From Acidobacteriota bacterium (GTDB lineage: Bacteria; Acidobacteriota; Vicinamibacteria; Vicinamibacterales; JAFNAJ01), in NCBI GenBank assembly GCA_023384575.1, contig JAHDVP010000023.1:1-64000 (forward strand): DNA of 64,000 nucleotides, in the 5' to 3' direction. This document shows positions 1 through 8,407 of the stretch, piece after piece. A program made the position numbers and the translations under genes. Position 1 is the stretch's first letter, and each line of letters opens with the position of its first letter. Below the pieces are notes generated by a model that was given only the letters and a program-made list of their open reading frames with translations, searched no databases and was not told where the DNA came from.

Positions 1-11
1 ACGATGGAGCC

Positions 12-461
12 ATGCGCATCTTTCTCGTGCATCACGGCGAGGCGGTGACGCCGGACGTGGACGCGCAGCGGCCGCTGTCGGCCGCCGGCCGGGTGTCGGT
101 CGAGGCTCTGGCGCGCGAGGTCGCGCGACGCGGGGCGAAGCCGGCCGTGGTGTGGCACAGCGGGAAGCTGCGCGCGCGTCAGACGGCCGAAGCCTTCTGG
201 CGCGCGTGCAACCCGCTCGGCGAGTACGGGGCAGCCAGGGGCTTACGGCCCGCCGACCCCCCGGTCTGGATCGTCGATCGCCTGTTCGGCGAGACCCGCG
301 ACGTCATGCTCGTCGGGCACCAGCCGAACCTGGCAAGGGTCCTGGCCCTCCTGCTTGGCCTCGACGAGGCCGCGGTGACGTTTCCGCCCCACGGCGTGGT
401 TGCGCTCGGCGGCGACGGCGAACGCGACTGGCAGGAGCAGTGGCGCCTACCAGCGGAATGA
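12..461 (+). CDS. sixA: SixA-type phosphohistidine phosphatase (histidine phosphatase superfamily)
   Basis: The 149-residue protein has the short SixA form of the histidine phosphatase fold. The N-terminal catalytic motif is read as LVHHGEA rather than the usual RHG, so the arginine before the catalytic His is replaced by His. The second conserved His is in VGHQPNL. The protein is cytosolic, with no signal peptide. Family members dephosphorylate phosphohistidine on signalling or PTS-type proteins; the substrate here cannot be told. The start at the first ATG is preceded by a TGGAGC ribosome site. The gene ends tail-to-tail with the barrel-protein gene and overlaps its 3' end by 15 bases. Confidence 0.85.
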   Translation: MRIFLVHHGEAVTPDVDAQRPLSAAGRVSVEALAREVARRGAKPAVVWHSGKLRARQTAEAFWRACNPLGEYGAARGLRPADPPVWIVDRLFGETRDVMLVGHQPNLARVLALLLGLDEAAVTFPPHGVVALGGDGERDWQEQWRLPAE

Positions 462-1046
462 GAGGCCCACGGTCCCGCGCCAGAAGTCGAAGTCGCCGAG
501 CACCAGACCGAGCGTCGAGTCGCTGTCGCTGCCGAGCGTCCTGAAGTAACGGACGTCGCCGCGCATGCCGATCCCGTCGGTGAGGAACACGAACAGCCCG
601 CCGCCGGCGTTGACGCCGAAGTCGTTGCGTGACAGCGCATCGAACAGGTCGAACGGCGCCGAGACGTTCGCGCGAATCAGGCCGACCCCCCCGGCCGCGT
701 ACGGTCTGATCGCGGCTCGCCGCGAACCCGGGGCGATGAGCACGCTGCCAGTCAGCGTCGTGATGCTCACCTTCGAGGCAATCAGACTCTCGGACTTGAA
801 GAAGTCCGAGGTGTGGCCGTACTCGAGCTCGAAGCCGACGCCGCTCAACGAACCGACGGCCACGTTCCACGTCAAGGGTTTACCGCCGAACGGCAGCAGC
901 GTCTCTTCGAGCGTGTCACCACCGAAGTTGACGCCGACCGAGCCGCTGAGGAAGCCCTGGGCGGAGGTGGTGGCGGGGAGGACCAGGGCGAGTGCCGCGA
1001 CGAAGAGCCACCCGCGCGCGGCGCGGGCCATCGATATCGGAGTCAT
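447..1046 (-). CDS. Outer-membrane beta-barrel protein with signal peptide
   Basis: This 199-residue protein starts with a clear Sec signal peptide (hydrophobic stretch about residues 10-25, then ATTSAQ). The mature part alternates short polar and hydrophobic segments, is rich in Gly and aromatic residues, and ends in LSFRW, a C-terminal aromatic residue as expected for BamA-recognised barrels. It resembles small 8-strand OmpA/OmpW-like porin-fold proteins (OMP_b-brl type). AAAGGAGA lies about 7 bases before the ATG. Its ligand or role is not visible; no partner gene is nearby. Confidence 0.75.
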   Translation of the reverse strand: MTPISMARAARGWLFVAALALVLPATTSAQGFLSGSVGVNFGGDTLEETLLPFGGKPLTWNVAVGSLSGVGFELEYGHTSDFFKSESLIASKVSITTLTGSVLIAPGSRRAAIRPYAAGGVGLIRANVSAPFDLFDALSRNDFGVNAGGGLFVFLTDGIGMRGDVRYFRTLGSDSDSTLGLVLGDFDFWRGTVGLSFRW

Positions 1047-1316
1047 GCGAAGGGTCTCCTTTCAGGAGGTCGGCCCGGCGCCGAGGCGCTGGCGGCGTCC
1101 GGACCGTTAATCGCTCCAAGGAGCAAAGCTCGTACCCTGAGCCAGTTCGTGCCAGGATTGGCCGAAAACGGCTCCAGAAGCGAGAACACGGGCCGACGTC
1201 GAGCGTCCTCTCGAGAGGTCGACCCCCCCACCGACCGTTGCCACACTGGGACGTTCTTACACGGCTGGAGTCGGGCCAGCCGTCCGCCGCCCATCAGGAG
1301 GGTTCCGCTCTCGCCG

Positions 1317-2786
1317 TCAACGCGACAGGGGGAGGCCAGCGAGGCGCTGCGCGTGCATCTGCAGCAGAGCCCACGCCCGCGCGACGTGGTCCTGCGTGGT
1401 GCGCAGGTTGCCCACGGCCAGCCGCAGCACCAAACGGCCGTGCAGCTTGGTGTGCGACAGGAACACCTCTCCCGACGCGTTCACGGCGTCGAGCAGCTGC
1501 TGATTGAAGGCGTCGAGTGCGCCTTCGTCGCCCGCCACGGCCTCGGGGCGGGCCCTGAAGCACACGACGCTCATCGGCACCGGCGCCACGCGTTCGAAAT
1601 CCGTGTGCGCATCGACCCACGACGCGAAGAGACGGGCGAGCCGCATGTGTTCGGCGAGCCGCGCTCGCACCCCGTCGGTCCCGAAGAACCGCAGCACCAT
1701 CCAGAGCTTGAGCGCGCGGAAGCGGCGGCCGAGCTGGATGCCCGTGTCCATGAGGTTCTTCACGGTCCCGGTCTCGCTCGTTCGAAGGTACTCCGGGACC
1801 AGTGAAAAGGCCGCCCGGACGACGTCCATGCGGCGGCAGTAGAACGCGCTCAGGTCAAAGGGCGTGAAGAGCCACTTGTGGGGATTGACGACGACCGAGT
1901 CGGCCCGCCCTGCGCCATCGAGCACCCACTCCCACCCAGGCACGAGGGCGGCAGGCCCCCCGTAGGCGGCGTCAACGTGCAGCCACAGCCCCTCGGCCTC
2001 GCAGATGTCGGCGATGGCGGGGACGGGGTCGACGCTCGTCGTCGAGGTGGTGCCGGTCGTCGCCACCACGGCCAGCGGCAATCGCCCGGCCCGGCGGTCG
2101 TCCGCGATGGCACGCGCGAGCGCCTCCGGGCGCAACCGGAACGCCTCGTCGGTGGGCAGGCGGCGCAGCGCCTCGTGACCGAAACCGAGGAGGATAACCG
2201 CCTTGTCGACCGAGGAGTGGGCCTGTTCCGAGCAGTACACGGAGACGGCCGGGACGTCCGGGCGGGCAGCGATCCCTCGGGCCCGGACCTCGGGGACGCT
2301 GGCCTCGCGCGCCGCGGCGAGGGCGTGCAGCGTCGACACCGAGGCCGTATCGTAAATCACGCCCTCGAACTCCGCAGGAAGACGCAGAAGCTGCCGCAGC
2401 CAGTCGAGCGACCGCTCTTCGAGTTCGGTGGCCGCTGGAGATGTCCGCCACAACATCGCCTGCTGGTTGAGGGCAGATGACAGAAAATCTGCGAGAATTC
2501 CCGGGCCCGAAGCGCTGATCGCGAAGTAGGCGAAAAACCCCGGGTGATTCCAGTGAGTCAGACCGGGAACGAGAACTCGGTCGAACTCGTCGAGGATGGC
2601 CTCCATGGAACTTCCGGCTTCGGGAGGCTGGGGAGCAAGTCCCTGCAGGACATCCCCCGGCGCCAGTTGAGAGAGCACAGGGTAACGCTCGGGATGGTCG
2701 AAGTAGTCGGCGATCCACTCCACGAGGCGATGCCCGGCCTCGCGGAACGTGGCGCAATCCATATCGCCGAGGGTGGAATTGGTCAT
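1317..2786 (-). CDS. Group II PLP-dependent amino-acid decarboxylase (aromatic-L-amino-acid decarboxylase family)
   Basis: The 489-residue protein has the family layout: an N-terminal helical segment, HVDAAYGG for the PLP-binding Asp, and NPHKW with the Schiff-base lysine at about residue 304. Length and motifs match aromatic L-amino-acid/tyrosine decarboxylases (Pyridoxal_deC), which convert aromatic amino acids to amines and CO2. Exact substrate cannot be read. The open frame extends further upstream, but the start was placed at the ATG at 2786, which overlaps the stop of the preceding phosphatase gene as ATGA, so translation is probably coupled. Phenylalanine hydroxylase and pterin dehydratase genes occur elsewhere in the window, but a link is only speculative. 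Confidence 0.88.
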   Translation of the reverse strand: MTNSTLGDMDCATFREAGHRLVEWIADYFDHPERYPVLSQLAPGDVLQGLAPQPPEAGSSMEAILDEFDRVLVPGLTHWNHPGFFAYFAISASGPGILADFLSSALNQQAMLWRTSPAATELEERSLDWLRQLLRLPAEFEGVIYDTASVSTLHALAAAREASVPEVRARGIAARPDVPAVSVYCSEQAHSSVDKAVILLGFGHEALRRLPTDEAFRLRPEALARAIADDRRAGRLPLAVVATTGTTSTTSVDPVPAIADICEAEGLWLHVDAAYGGPAALVPGWEWVLDGAGRADSVVVNPHKWLFTPFDLSAFYCRRMDVVRAAFSLVPEYLRTSETGTVKNLMDTGIQLGRRFRALKLWMVLRFFGTDGVRARLAEHMRLARLFASWVDAHTDFERVAPVPMSVVCFRARPEAVAGDEGALDAFNQQLLDAVNASGEVFLSHTKLHGRLVLRLAVGNLRTTQDHVARAWALLQMHAQRLAGLPLSR

Positions 2787-3334
2787 TTGACCCTTGACCT
2801 CGCGTAGCTGGCGACGAATTCCCGGAGGGGCGCGTACGAGAGACCGATGGCTTCGGCTTCGGCCATTGCGCGTTCTTCCGTCCAGCCATCGGCCAGCCGG
2901 CGTTTGAGGAACCACAGCGCGGCCACGCGGCTGGCCGTGCCGCAGTGGATGAAGACGGGCTGGTTGTCCGGGTCGGTGACCTCGAACAGGAACCGCTCGA
3001 TGATTTCCGGGCCCAGCGCATCCCGGTGGAAGGGCAGGTGGATGAACCGCACGCCGGCGGCTGCCGCAGCTTCCCGGTGTGCCTCGATGTCGGCGCCGTT
3101 TTCCGAGAACTCGCGGAGGTTGATCGTGGCGGCGAAGCCCTCGGATCTCAGTGCGCCGTAGGCCTCGGGCGTCGTGGCGCCGCCGCACACGACCGCGGCG
3201 TCCACCCGGGTGACCTTCGTCGCCCCGGGGATCTCGGTCTTCGCGGCCTGCGGCCAGGCCGCAGGCGGGAAGAGCAGAGACAGCGCGAGGGCGGTGATCG
3301 TCACCGCCCTCGGATCCGATGGCCTCGCGGACAT
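2783..3334 (-). CDS. Exported BLH/DUF442-type protein phosphatase-like protein
   Basis: This 183-residue protein has an N-terminal signal peptide (residues about 10-28, ending AAWPQA) and then a compact tyrosine-phosphatase-like domain. The active-site loop reads FIHCGTASR, a Cys-X4-Arg loop as in beta-lactamase-hydrolase-like (BLH, DUF442) phosphatases rather than the Cys-X5-Arg of classical PTPs. A NLREFSENGADIEAH segment supplies the upstream conserved part. It is probably periplasmic. It is the first gene of a two-gene unit with the decarboxylase, overlapping by four bases. A perfect TATAAT lies six bases before the ATG. Confidence 0.72.
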   Translation of the reverse strand: MSARPSDPRAVTITALALSLLFPPAAWPQAAKTEIPGATKVTRVDAAVVCGGATTPEAYGALRSEGFAATINLREFSENGADIEAHREAAAAAGVRFIHLPFHRDALGPEIIERFLFEVTDPDNQPVFIHCGTASRVAALWFLKRRLADGWTEERAMAEAEAIGLSYAPLREFVASYARSRVK

Positions 3335-3340
3335 GCCGCG

Positions 3341-3346
3341 ATTATA
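3341..3346 (-). promoter_or_regulatory. -10 box TATAAT placed for a leaderless transcript
   Basis: On the minus strand a perfect TATAAT ends six bases before the ATG of the phosphatase gene. Transcription starting at the usual distance would begin at or next to the A of the start codon. No good -35 hexamer is seen at 16-18 bases, and no Shine-Dalgarno sequence fits. Confidence 0.5.
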
Positions 3347-3359
3347 CGCCCCGTGCGGG

Positions 3360-4379
3360 CTACTTCTCGACGGTCACCGAGACGGGCGCCGTCAGTCGGA
3401 CCGTCACCGTCGACCCCGCGGGCAGCGTGGCCGGGTTCCGGCCGCCGGCCATGACCGCGGCGGTCCCGCCTGCGGCCCCGACCGATCCGCCGATCGCCGC
3501 CCCGCGACCGCCACCCAGAATCGCGCCCAGGATGGCACCCCCCACCGCGGCACCACCAATCTTCGCGGCGCTCTCGCCGGCCGGCGACTCGCCCTCCCGG
3601 AACACCGTCTCGGTCTGGAGCGGCACCCGCGTGCCGTCGGTCAGCACCAGCGTGTGGAAGCGCACGCCCAGCCTGGCCCGCTCCTTCACCTTGCCGCCCT
3701 CCTCGACGAAGGTCACCGAGCCGAGCACGCGCGACCCCGCCGGAATCGCGACGAGGCCGCCGGCGCGGACGTCGCGCGTGACCCGGGCGTCGACCGGGTC
3801 CTCGATCTTGGCCTTCTCGGTGGTCACCGTGTTCTCGATCTGCAATCCAATCACCGCCTCGGCCGGGACCACCACCTCTTCGAACTGCGGGGTCGGCTCG
3901 ATGGGCAGCTGAGATTCGGTTGAACGACCAAACACGTCCCCAGCCACCGGCTCGGCCGGACGTGCTTCGATGGGCTCGGGCAGCGTCGGCCGGCTCTCGG
4001 GCCAGGCGGGGGCGGCCGGTGCCTCGTCGCCTCGAGCCGTTGCGCCGGCAGTCGTCCGCGCCGGAGGCACGGCGCTGGTCGACTGCGGGCGTGCCCGCGC
4101 GGGCGGTGTGGGACGGCGTGCCGCCGGCGCAGCCGGCCGCGCGATCTCGACGGGGGCCGACTCCACAGCCGGCTCGGCGGGCTCGACCTCGGCCTCCGTC
4201 TCGGTGACGGCGGCCCCGGTCTCGTTGGCCGACGGTATTGCCGGAATCAGGTCGGCCGCGACCGCCTGAGGCGTCGCGGTGCCGTTGTCCCGCAGCGCCA
4301 GGTATGCGCCGGTGCCCAGCCCGACGGTGACGCACGCCGCCACGAAGATGAGGGCCAGTAGCTTCGAGATGGGGTTCAT
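3360..4379 (-). CDS. Membrane-anchored protein with TrbI-like region and glycine-zipper C-terminus
   Basis: This 339-residue protein has one N-terminal membrane segment (about residues 5-28), a long low-complexity Pro/Ala/Glu linker (to about residue 165), then a folded part containing IPAGSRVLGSV and a C-terminal glycine-zipper stretch of GG-A-I-G repeats (about residues 255-310). The folded part resembles the OB-like region of VirB10/TrbI, but no secretion genes surround it. Such proteins are common hypotheticals of cell-envelope type. AGGAG precedes the ATG by about 11 bases. I do not know its function. Confidence 0.65.
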   Translation of the reverse strand: MNPISKLLALIFVAACVTVGLGTGAYLALRDNGTATPQAVAADLIPAIPSANETGAAVTETEAEVEPAEPAVESAPVEIARPAAPAARRPTPPARARPQSTSAVPPARTTAGATARGDEAPAAPAWPESRPTLPEPIEARPAEPVAGDVFGRSTESQLPIEPTPQFEEVVVPAEAVIGLQIENTVTTEKAKIEDPVDARVTRDVRAGGLVAIPAGSRVLGSVTFVEEGGKVKERARLGVRFHTLVLTDGTRVPLQTETVFREGESPAGESAAKIGGAAVGGAILGAILGGGRGAAIGGSVGAAGGTAAVMAGGRNPATLPAGSTVTVRLTAPVSVTVEK

Positions 4380-4526
4380 CGTCGTGTTCCACTCCTGCCA
4401 GGACGATCAGCAAGACGCGTGCCTCACGCGTCTCTCCCATATTCTCGGCCGCTGGGGAATTGGGGCATAGTTCAGGGTCCGGATGGGGTGACAGCCCTGT
4501 CCTGCCCTGTGGGCACCCTTGTCACA

Positions 4527-6035
4527 TCACTCCCCGAAGTCAGACGCCTTCAGGTCGGGCAGCATCGAGCCGGTTTCCGTCAGGTTCCGGTGCAGCTCGA
4601 AACACCGGTTGAGGTCGTGGCGGATGTGGCCCATCGGCGCACCCTCCAAGTACCGGCGGAGGTAGTCGCGATAGGCGGGGTGCGCGCACTTCTCGATGAT
4701 GATTCGGGCCCGTTCCACGGTGCCGAGCCCGCGGAGGTCGGCCAGGCCCTGTTCGGTGACGACGACCTGGACCGAGTGCTCGTTGTGGTCGACGTGCGTG
4801 ACCATGGGGACGATGGCCGAGATCTTCCCGCCCTTGGCCACCGACTGGCACATGTAGATCGACAGATAGGCGTTGCGGGTGAAGTCGCCGCTGCCGCCGA
4901 TGCCGTTCATCATCTGCGTGCCCATGACATGCGTCGAGTTGGCGTGACCGTAGATGTCGACCTCGAGCGCCGTGTTCATGGTGATCAGCCCCAGACGGCG
5001 GATCACGCCGGGATGGTTCGTCAGTTCCTGCGGACGCAGCACGATGCGCTGGCCGAAGAAGTCCATCCACTCGTAGATGTGCTTCAGGCGGCTGGGCGTG
5101 ATCGTCAGGCTCGTCGAACTCGCGCCGACGAGGCGCCGCCGCTCCATGAGATCGACGCACGAGTCCTGGAACACCTCCGTGTACATCGAGAACGGCGGCA
5201 CGTCGGGGTTGTCGCCGAGGCCCGCCATCACGGCGTTGGCGACGTTGCCGACCCCCGACTGCAGCGGAAGGAACTCGCGCGGGACGCGGCCGGCGCGCAC
5301 CTCGTCGAGCAGGAACCGGACGACGAACTTCGCAATCGCCTGGTGGGCCGCCGACGGATCGTCGAATGGCGCGACATCGTCGGGCTCTTCGTTCTCGACG
5401 ACCCCGACGATCTTGGAGGGGTCGACGGCCATGAACGGACGACCGATGCGCTGCAGCGGTTCGAAGATCGGGATCAGGCTGCGATGCGGGGGAGGCGGCA
5501 GCGTGACGATGTCGGCCATCTCCGAGAGGCGGGGTGAATGGAAGCGGTTCACCTCGACGATGATCTTCTCGGCGCACTCGACGAAGGTCGGCGACGCCCC
5601 AATCGACGTCGTGAAGTAGATGCGCCCGTCACGCGTCACGTCCGTCGCTTCGATCACCGCGTAGTCCATCTTGCCGAAGAAGCCGAAGCTCAACGCCTGC
5701 GGGACGTGCGACAGGTGCATGTCGACGAACTGCGTCTCCTGCCGGTTGATCTGCTGCCTGAGCCGCTTCGACGACTGATAGGGCGCCCGCCACGAGACCG
5801 CATCCGCCTCGGCCAGCGCATCGTCGAGGTCCTTGCCGGTCGAGGCTCCCGTGAGAACACGAATCTTGTACGGCTGACCCTGAGCGTGCAGCGCCCGGGC
5901 GCGGGCCGCCAGCGCCCGCGGCACGGCCTTGGCCGCGCCGGCCGGCGTGAACCCGCTGAAGCCGACGAGCGCGCCGTGAGGAATGAGCGCCGCGGCTTCT
6001 TCAGCGCTGATCGTGGGGTACGGAATGACGGACAT
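4527..6035 (-). CDS. Acetyl-CoA hydrolase/succinyl-CoA:acetate CoA-transferase family
   Basis: The 502-residue protein is full length for class I CoA-transferases of the acetyl-CoA hydrolase/transferase family (Cat1, AarC, SpcC). The catalytic glutamate lies in MYTEVFQDS at about residue 287, and the oxyanion-hole region GSGD and GNVAN stretches are present. Members swap CoA between succinyl-CoA and acetate, or between other short acids, linking acetate metabolism to the TCA cycle. GGAGAG sits before the start codon. It stands alone on its strand, with a 147-base gap to the next gene. Confidence 0.9.
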   Translation of the reverse strand: MSVIPYPTISAEEAAALIPHGALVGFSGFTPAGAAKAVPRALAARARALHAQGQPYKIRVLTGASTGKDLDDALAEADAVSWRAPYQSSKRLRQQINRQETQFVDMHLSHVPQALSFGFFGKMDYAVIEATDVTRDGRIYFTTSIGASPTFVECAEKIIVEVNRFHSPRLSEMADIVTLPPPPHRSLIPIFEPLQRIGRPFMAVDPSKIVGVVENEEPDDVAPFDDPSAAHQAIAKFVVRFLLDEVRAGRVPREFLPLQSGVGNVANAVMAGLGDNPDVPPFSMYTEVFQDSCVDLMERRRLVGASSTSLTITPSRLKHIYEWMDFFGQRIVLRPQELTNHPGVIRRLGLITMNTALEVDIYGHANSTHVMGTQMMNGIGGSGDFTRNAYLSIYMCQSVAKGGKISAIVPMVTHVDHNEHSVQVVVTEQGLADLRGLGTVERARIIIEKCAHPAYRDYLRRYLEGAPMGHIRHDLNRCFELHRNLTETGSMLPDLKASDFGE

Positions 6036-6188
6036 GACACTCTCCGGTATGAGGGGGGACTGGGCCGACAGAACCCATCAGACGAACGTTAGCACACTCT
6101 GCCGCGCTGCGGCGTAACGGGCGCCCAGCCCCGGCAGGCCGCACCGGTTCCCGTGCCGCTCGCGTCCAGTGCGGCCTCGAGAACGCGC

Positions 6189-6194
6189 TACACT
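6189..6194 (+). promoter_or_regulatory. Candidate -10 box (TACACT) nine bases before the ThiO-like start
   Basis: TACACT is followed by nine bases and then the ATG at 6204. No ribosome-binding sequence fits in this space, so the transcript is probably leaderless or nearly so. No clear -35 is visible. Confidence 0.35.
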
Positions 6195-6203
6195 GAAGCC
6201 GCC

Positions 6204-6887
6204 ATGGCCCCGACATCCTGTGTCGACATCGTCGTGATCGGAGCCGGTATCGTCGGGGCGGCCGTGGCTCGTGGGCTGGCGCAGCGGGGCCTGCAGGTGA
6301 GCCTGCTCGACCGGCGCGAGGTGGCGGGCGGCGCCACCCAGGCGTCGGCAGGCGCGCTCGCGCCCTACATCGAAGCACACCAGGGCAGCGCGCTGCGCGA
6401 CCTCGGCGCGTCCAGCCTCGCCACCTACGACACCTTCGTCGCCGGCGTCGTCGACGACACCGGGCTGGCCGTACCCTACGGGCGGCCGGGTACCGTCGAC
6501 CTCGCCCTCGATGACGCCGCCGCCGCCACGTTGTCGGCGGCGGCCGAGGCGATGGCCGCCGAAGGACTCGAAGTCGAGTGGCTCGACGGCCCGGCGGTCG
6601 CGGCAGCCGAGCCGTCGCTCTCGCCCGAGGTGCGCGGCGGCCTCCTCGTTGCCACGCACGGGTTCGTCGACGCCCACGCGTTGACCCGCGCCCTCGTCGC
6701 ATCCGCTGCCGCCCTTGGCGCGAGCATCGTCCCGGGTATCGGTCTCATCCACGTCCGACAGACCAGCGGTCGCACGCCGCTCGAGGTCCACACCGATCGC
6801 GGCACCTGGTCGGCAGCCTGCGTCGTGCTCGCCACCGGCGCCTGGGCCGGCGCGGGTGAAATCGAGGGACTGCCGGTGCTCCGGTGA
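6204..6887 (+). CDS. thiO: FAD-dependent glycine oxidase ThiO-like, N-terminal part (frame broken)
   Basis: The frame encodes the FAD-binding Rossmann start IVVIGAGIVGAAVARGL, then GGATQASAGALAP, typical of DAO-fold glycine/D-amino-acid oxidases such as ThiO, which makes dehydroglycine for thiazole synthesis. It stops after GLPVLR, at about 227 residues, in the middle of the DAO fold. The rest of the fold continues immediately in the -1 frame from the overlapping GTG at 6884, so this is one gene carrying a frameshift (real or a sequence error). The start was moved from the first possible ATG at 6153 to 6204 because homology begins there. No other thiamine genes are in the window. Confidence 0.75.
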   Translation: MAPTSCVDIVVIGAGIVGAAVARGLAQRGLQVSLLDRREVAGGATQASAGALAPYIEAHQGSALRDLGASSLATYDTFVAGVVDDTGLAVPYGRPGTVDLALDDAAAATLSAAAEAMAAEGLEVEWLDGPAVAAAEPSLSPEVRGGLLVATHGFVDAHALTRALVASAAALGASIVPGIGLIHVRQTSGRTPLEVHTDRGTWSAACVVLATGAWAGAGEIEGLPVLR

Positions 6888-7327
6888 CGCCGGTGCGCGG
6901 TCAACTGCTCAGGCTGCAGGCCCCCACGCCGTCGCTCTTTCGCGTGATCTGGAGTCCCGGGTGTTACGTGGTGCCCTGGGCCGATGGCAGTCTCCTCGTC
7001 GGGGCCACCGTCGAGCACGTCGGCTTCGACGAGCGGGCCACCGCGCGTGGGGTCGCGGCGCTGCTCGACGGCGTGGCGCGGGTGTTGCCGACCTCTCTGG
7101 GCGCGACGTTCGAGCGAGTGCGGGTGGGCCTGCGGCCCATGACGCCCGACCACGTGCCCGTCATCGGGCCTTCGGCCGCCGTGCCCGGGCTCATCTACGC
7201 CACCGGCCACTATCGCAACGGTGTATTGCTCGCCCCGTGGACCTCCGAGGCAGTCGCCCGGCTGATCGTCGACGGGATCCCGGTCGACCCCCGGGTGTCG
7301 CCGTCGCGCTTTCCGGACGCCCTGTGA
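6884..7327 (+). CDS. thiO: FAD-dependent glycine oxidase ThiO-like, C-terminal part (frame broken)
   Basis: These 147 residues begin exactly where a DAO-family protein would continue (PVRGQLLRL, the beta-sheet turn next to the substrate pocket). They include YVVPWADGSLLVG, GLRPMTPDHVPVIGPS and the C-terminal FAD-contacting GLIYATGHYRNGVLLAP. There is no separate ribosome site; GTGA overlaps the stop of the upstream frame. It is best read as the second half of the same oxidase. Unless translation is coupled or frameshifted the enzyme would be inactive. Confidence 0.75.
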   Translation: MTPVRGQLLRLQAPTPSLFRVIWSPGCYVVPWADGSLLVGATVEHVGFDERATARGVAALLDGVARVLPTSLGATFERVRVGLRPMTPDHVPVIGPSAAVPGLIYATGHYRNGVLLAPWTSEAVARLIVDGIPVDPRVSPSRFPDAL

Positions 7328-7379
7328 GTCCATGGACTCGGCCACGCCCCATGCTGCCTAAGACGCCAGGAGATGTCGC

Positions 7380-7682
7380 ATGCCCAGACTGACGGATGAG
7401 GAGATCACCAAGGCCCTCGAAGGCCTGCCGGCCTGGACGCGAGAAGGCGAGAGTCTCGTGCGCCGCCTGACCTTCCCCTCGTTTCCCGACGCCATTGCCT
7501 TCGTCGTCAGGCTCTCGTTCGATGCCGAGGCCAGCGACCACCACCCCGACGTGACCGTCAGCTGGCGCCGGCTCACCGTCGCCTGGTCGACGCACAGCGA
7601 GGGTGGCGTGACGCAGAAGGACGTCGACGGCGCGCGCCTCGTCGATCGCCTGCTCCGCGCGCCCGACGTTGGGTCGACGTAG
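7380..7682 (+). CDS. phhB: Pterin-4a-carbinolamine dehydratase
   Basis: The 100-residue protein has the full PCD fold with the family signature [10 protein letters not shown] and the C-terminal [11 protein letters not shown]. The enzyme dehydrates 4a-hydroxytetrahydrobiopterin produced by aromatic amino-acid hydroxylases. The cognate phenylalanine 4-monooxygenase is 9 kb downstream rather than adjacent. CAGGAG precedes the ATG at a normal distance. Confidence 0.92.
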   Translation: MPRLTDEEITKALEGLPAWTREGESLVRRLTFPSFPDAIAFVVRLSFDAEASDHHPDVTVSWRRLTVAWSTHSEGGVTQKDVDGARLVDRLLRAPDVGST

Positions 7683-7717
7683 GGAAATGTTCCGGCACAC
7701 TCGACCAGGAGACCATC

Positions 7718-8050
7718 ATGCTCGTGTCGACGACAACGACCCTTCAAGAGCGGACCGTGAAGCAGTACCTCGGCCTCGTGTCGGGAGAAGCGATTCTCGG
7801 AGCGAACATCTTCCGCGATCTTCTCGCGGGCATCCGTGACATCGTCGGCGGCCGGTCCGGGGCTTACGAAACCGAGCTTCGCAGGGCCAAGGACATCGCG
7901 GTGCAGGAGATGGTCGAGCAAGCCCTGGCCCTCGGCGCCAATGGCGTCATCGGGGTCGACCTCGACTACGAGACCATCGGACAGGGCGGCAGCATGCTGA
8001 TGGTCAGCGCCAGCGGCACCGCCGTCGTCTGGGAGGACGCGCGCGGGTGA
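7718..8050 (+). CDS. YbjQ/DUF74 family protein
   Basis: The 110-residue protein matches the YbjQ family (heavy-metal-binding-like fold, UPF0145), with [15 protein letters not shown] near the N-terminus and the conserved [15 protein letters not shown]. Family members form pentamers; biochemical role is poorly known. AGGAGA precedes the ATG. It runs convergent to the BMC gene with a 30-base gap. Confidence 0.88.
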   Translation: MLVSTTTTLQERTVKQYLGLVSGEAILGANIFRDLLAGIRDIVGGRSGAYETELRRAKDIAVQEMVEQALALGANGVIGVDLDYETIGQGGSMLMVSASGTAVVWEDARG

Positions 8051-8080
8051 ACCGGTGCGGGCCGCGCGGCGTGGCCGGCG

Positions 8081-8374
8081 TCAGCCGATTGGCAGGGTGT
8101 CTTCGAGATCGTCGGCCGGGCGGGGGATGACGTGCACCGCGACGAGTTCGCCCACCCGGCGCGCCGCAGCGGCGCCGGCATCGGTCGCCGCCTTCACCGA
8201 GCCCACGTCGCCGCGCACGATCGCGGTCACGAGACCGGCGTCGACCTTCTCCCACCCCACGAACACCACGTTGGCGGTCTTCACCATCGCGTCGGCCGCT
8301 TCGATCATGCCGACGAGGCCGCGTGTCTCGACCATGCCGAGCGCGTCGCCGCGAGGTGAACGGGTGTGAGTCAT
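8081..8374 (-). CDS. Bacterial microcompartment hexameric shell protein (BMC-H)
   Basis: The 97-residue protein carries one BMC domain: [20 protein letters not shown] at the N-terminus, [19 protein letters not shown] in the middle, and a VIPRP segment near the C-terminus. This is the CcmK/PduA/EutM class that builds flat hexagonal facets. No other shell protein (BMC-P, BMC-T) and no signature BMC enzyme is in the window. It lies 33 bases after the D-threonine aldolase-like gene on the same strand and is probably co-transcribed with it. It could be a satellite shell gene of a locus elsewhere. Confidence 0.9.
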   Translation of the reverse strand: MTHTRSPRGDALGMVETRGLVGMIEAADAMVKTANVVFVGWEKVDAGLVTAIVRGDVGSVKAATDAGAAAARRVGELVAVHVIPRPADDLEDTLPIG

Positions 8375-8407
8375 GCCGGTACCGAGCGCTGACGGTCGTC
8401 GAGCATA

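Noticed and set aside
3360-4379. Conjugation/type IV secretion component because of the TrbI-like segment
   Set aside because: No other secretion or mobility gene is present, and the glycine-zipper tail is not part of VirB10.
4485-4525. GTGACA...TGTCAC inverted repeat after the CoA-transferase gene
   Set aside because: Short arms, long interrupted loop and no T-tract; too weak to call a terminator.
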